From: Styela clava
Taxonomy: Eukaryota > Chordata > Ascidiacea > Stolidobranchia > Styelidae
DNA length: 64,000 nucleotides
NCBI RefSeq assembly: GCF_964204865.1
Contig: NC_135256.1
Location: forward strand, 23,154,703 to 23,218,702
Direction: 5' to 3'
Of the stretch, positions 61,531-64,000 are shown piece by piece; position 1 is the first letter of the stretch, and the number at the start of each line of letters is the position of its first letter. Position numbers and translations under genes: made by a program. The notes under the pieces were generated by a model that worked only from the letters and a program-made list of their open reading frames with translations, was not told the origin of the DNA and searched no databases.

Positions 61531-64000
61531 TTACTCATTAACTCTATGAATCAAGCACAACTTTGCAATTGGCCTTCTCAATAAACCCCTGGATGTCTTC
61601 ACAGTAACTTGACGCACAGCTCCAAGTTTATCAGATGTAGTTTCCATAACACGTCCAGTCTGCCACTTCGCCCTGGGTATAGTATTGTCTACAAGTAGCA
61701 CAATATCACCAACTTCCATATTACGTTCTTTAGAGGTCCATTTCTGTCGTGTCTGAAGTGTGGGTAAGTATTCTTTGGTCCACCTGATCCAAAACTGATC
61801 AGCTAAATACTGAATTTGTCGCCATCTTCGTCGAGTGTAACAGTCCTTTTTGTCGAATTATCCAGAAGGTAAATTACGTGTAGGATTCAGTAACAGCAAG
61901 TGATTTGGAGTGAGTGGCTCATCATCTTTCGGATCGAAACTTATTGGAGTGATGGGTCTGGAATTCAACTGTGATTCCACTTCACAAAAAATAGTAGCCA
62001 AAGCTTCATCTGACACCAACTGATCGTGTAAGAGAGCAACCAAAATCTTTCGAACTGACCGAATTAATCTTTCGTAACATCCTCCAAAATTAGAAGCAGT
62101 AGGTGGATTGAAATGAAATTTAATATTCTCCTGACGCAAAAATTGTCCAACTTTGCTTGAATTCCAAACTTCTATCTCTTTACGTAGGATTTTATTTGCT
62201 GCAACGAAGTTACTACCGTTGTCACAGATGAACTTGAATGGTCTACTTCTACGTGCAATAAATCTTCTTAACGCATTTATGAATGAATCTGCATCCATCG
62301 AGTATGCAACTTCCAAGTGTACGGCACGAGTTGTCATGCATGTAAATATACAGCCCCACCTCTTGACAGTACTTCGTCCTTGCTTTACAAGAAAATGTCC
62401 GAAGTAATCCACTCCAACATAGGTAAATGGTCTTTCACCTGGTGTGACTCTTTCTTTCGGAAGATCTGCCATAATCTGTTTACTCACAGGTGAACTTCTT
62501 CTTCGACAAAACATACATTTTCTGATAACAGATTTCACCATAGCGCCTCCTTTAACAATCCAAAATCGTTGTCTCAGAGAAGTCCATGTACTCTCCATAC
62601 CAGAATGATGTGTAGATACATGATGTTCTCTTATAATCATCTCAGTTACATGATGTTTATGTGGAAGTATAATCGGATGTTTAACATCGAAATCAACCGG
62701 TGCATTTCTCAATCTCCCACCAACTCTGATGAAGCCATCTTTCACAATCGGATTGAGTTTATGCAGGAAATTTGCAATCTTCAATCTCTTCAGTACTTGT
62801 TTCCCAGATGTACTTCTATGATTGTCGTTCAGCAAGGCATCAATAACTTCGCCAAATTCTTGTCTCTGTATGTATTTCAAAATGTCGTCTCCAGCAACTC
62901 GCAATTCTTCAACTTCAAGTTTCTCATTGCACTTATATTTCTTCTTCTTCTTATGAAGGTATTCTTTGAATCGAATCATCCATGCACTTGCCTTTTTCAA
63001 TTTATACCATGTTGAGAAATATGAAATGAATTTATCTATTGGCTTCAAAGCAAAATCAGTAACATAATTCGCAACAACTCGTGTCTTGCATCTTACAAAT
63101 TCATCAGGAAGCTCAGGTAGCTGCACTGGCGGTTTAGGCCAATGTTCCTCTTGCTCTTGGAGAAATGATGGTCCCTTCAGCCATCATTCATCCATCAACG
63201 ATTGTACCGACAACCCTCTGGATGCATCGTCTGCCGGATTCAAATCTGTAGGTACATATCTCCACTGCAAAGCATTCGATCCCTCTTCAATCTTTGCAAG
63301 TCGATTTGCCACAAATGTTGGAAATCTTCGTGATGTATTATTAATACTCAAAAGCACGGAAGTCGAGTCTGTCCAAAACATCGACTCTATTTCTTCAAAG
63401 TCTAATTCACGTCTCAGGAATAAATCTAATTTGACTGCAGTCAACTCCAGCCGTGGTATTGAAACAGTTTTGATGGGTGCAAGTCGAGCTTTTCCTAAAA
63501 GAAACGCAACATGAATCTTCCCATCTTCATTGATTAGTCGCAAATACGATACAGTCCCATAGGCAACTGCAGAGCCATCTGCAAAATGGTGTATTTGACG
63601 AGTCACAATATTGCCAAAACCAGAAGGCGCAAAACATCTTTGCATGAATATATTCTCAAGTCCAGGAATATCTTCGAGCCATCCGTTCCACAATAAATTT
63701 TCACTATTCGATATTTCATCGTCCCATCCATAATTATTTCGACATAACTGCTGCATCAAAATCCTCGCTTTAAGTATTACAGGTGCCACTATTCCCATCG
63801 GGTCAAATATCGAACTGAGTACAGACAAAATCCCTCGTTTTGTTGCGGGTTTTGATTTCACATTAACATCAAATCCAAAACAATCTTCTTGGATATTCCA
63901 CTTTATTCCGAGTACTCGATCGATCTTTTCAGGTTCTAAATTTACACTTGACGCAGAGTCTGCTCTGTCTTTAGCAGGGATCTCAGACAGAACTTCAGGA
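61531..64000 (-). pseudogene. BEL/Pao pol: RNase H, integrase and DUF5641-like tail, two in-frame stops
   Basis: One minus-strand frame runs from beyond 64000 to a stop at 61531. The RNase H region (about 63700-63200) has FADGSAVAYG, IPRLELTAV, FWTDSTSVL and NPADDASRG, supplying the D-E-D-D acidic residues. The integrase has an H2C2 zinc-binding domain (THHSGMEST, then CMFCRRR) and a DDE core with GVDYFG, CDNGSNF and CYERLIRSVRK. The tail has MEVGDIVLL and LCLIHRV, as in DUF5641. The frame is broken only by TGA at 63184-63186 and TAA at 61858-61860; coding similarity continues in the same frame across both. The TGA sits where CGA would fit, consistent with CpG decay. The upstream catalytic core of reverse transcriptase is outside the window. 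Confidence 0.9.

Larger units (their letters stand above)
60609..64000 (-). mobile_element. BEL/Pao LTR retrotransposon, cut by the window edge
   Basis: Minus-strand element with the 3' LTR at 60609-61445 and pol extending past 64000. It is inserted in the hAT transposase above. Only the 3' half is in the window: end of reverse transcriptase, RNase H, integrase, DUF5641-like tail, polypurine tract and LTR. The 5' LTR, gag and protease are not visible. Confidence 0.9.

Noticed and set aside
62153..63015. Plus-strand frames across the BEL pol region
   Set aside because: They are antisense to a minus-strand frame with integrase and RNase H catalytic motifs.

Overview
This is a 64 kb piece of AT-rich animal nuclear genome. 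The genes have GT-AG introns, the protein families are metazoan, and most of the rest is transposon debris. Nothing fixes the species. Two protein families (Rap2 and Mind bomb 2) place it among animals. The mix of hAT, Tigger/pogo, Tx1/L1-like LINE and BEL/Pao elements with AT-rich introns would suit a marine invertebrate; an ascidian tunicate is my low-confidence guess.

Layout. Position 1-6000 holds no certain gene: one degraded inverted-repeat element at 2.5-2.9 kb and one weak candidate exon near 5.3 kb. A complete three-exon Rap2 small GTPase gene lies on the minus strand (6324-10939). From 12.9 to 27 kb come a Tigger MITE, a foldback MITE, a 5'-truncated LINE with a target-site duplication, a zinc-finger-like coding remnant, and several non-autonomous hAT elements. 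From 27.06 to 35.07 kb lies an approximately 8 kb minisatellite of a degenerate 20-bp unit, broken by three insertions; its many open frames are artefacts of the repeat. LINE 3' ends and GTACCGG-rich patches follow.

The main gene is a 19-exon Mind bomb 2-type E3 ubiquitin ligase on the plus strand (37298-55443, 1056 residues). All 19 exons join in phase. It carries MIB/HERC2 domain, ZZ finger, second MIB/HERC2 domain, MIB-specific repeats, ankyrin repeats and two RING fingers. Its introns host MITEs and a Tigger copy. About 1.3 kb downstream, short phase-compatible exons at 56.8-57.2 kb look like the start of another plus-strand gene, perhaps with a CUE-like N terminus. I do not recognise it.

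The last 7 kb is a transposon nest: a complete hAT MITE, a frameshifted ZMYM/TTF-type hAT transposase, and a minus-strand BEL/Pao retrotransposon whose LTR has landed in the last codons of that transposase. The BEL element runs off the window edge.

Rap2 and Mind bomb 2 are both signalling genes (a membrane GTPase and a Notch-ligand ubiquitin ligase), but nothing here suggests they work as a unit. The least explained items are the 20-bp minisatellite, the candidate gene at 56.8 kb, and the myristoylation-like N terminus of the Mind bomb 2 protein.
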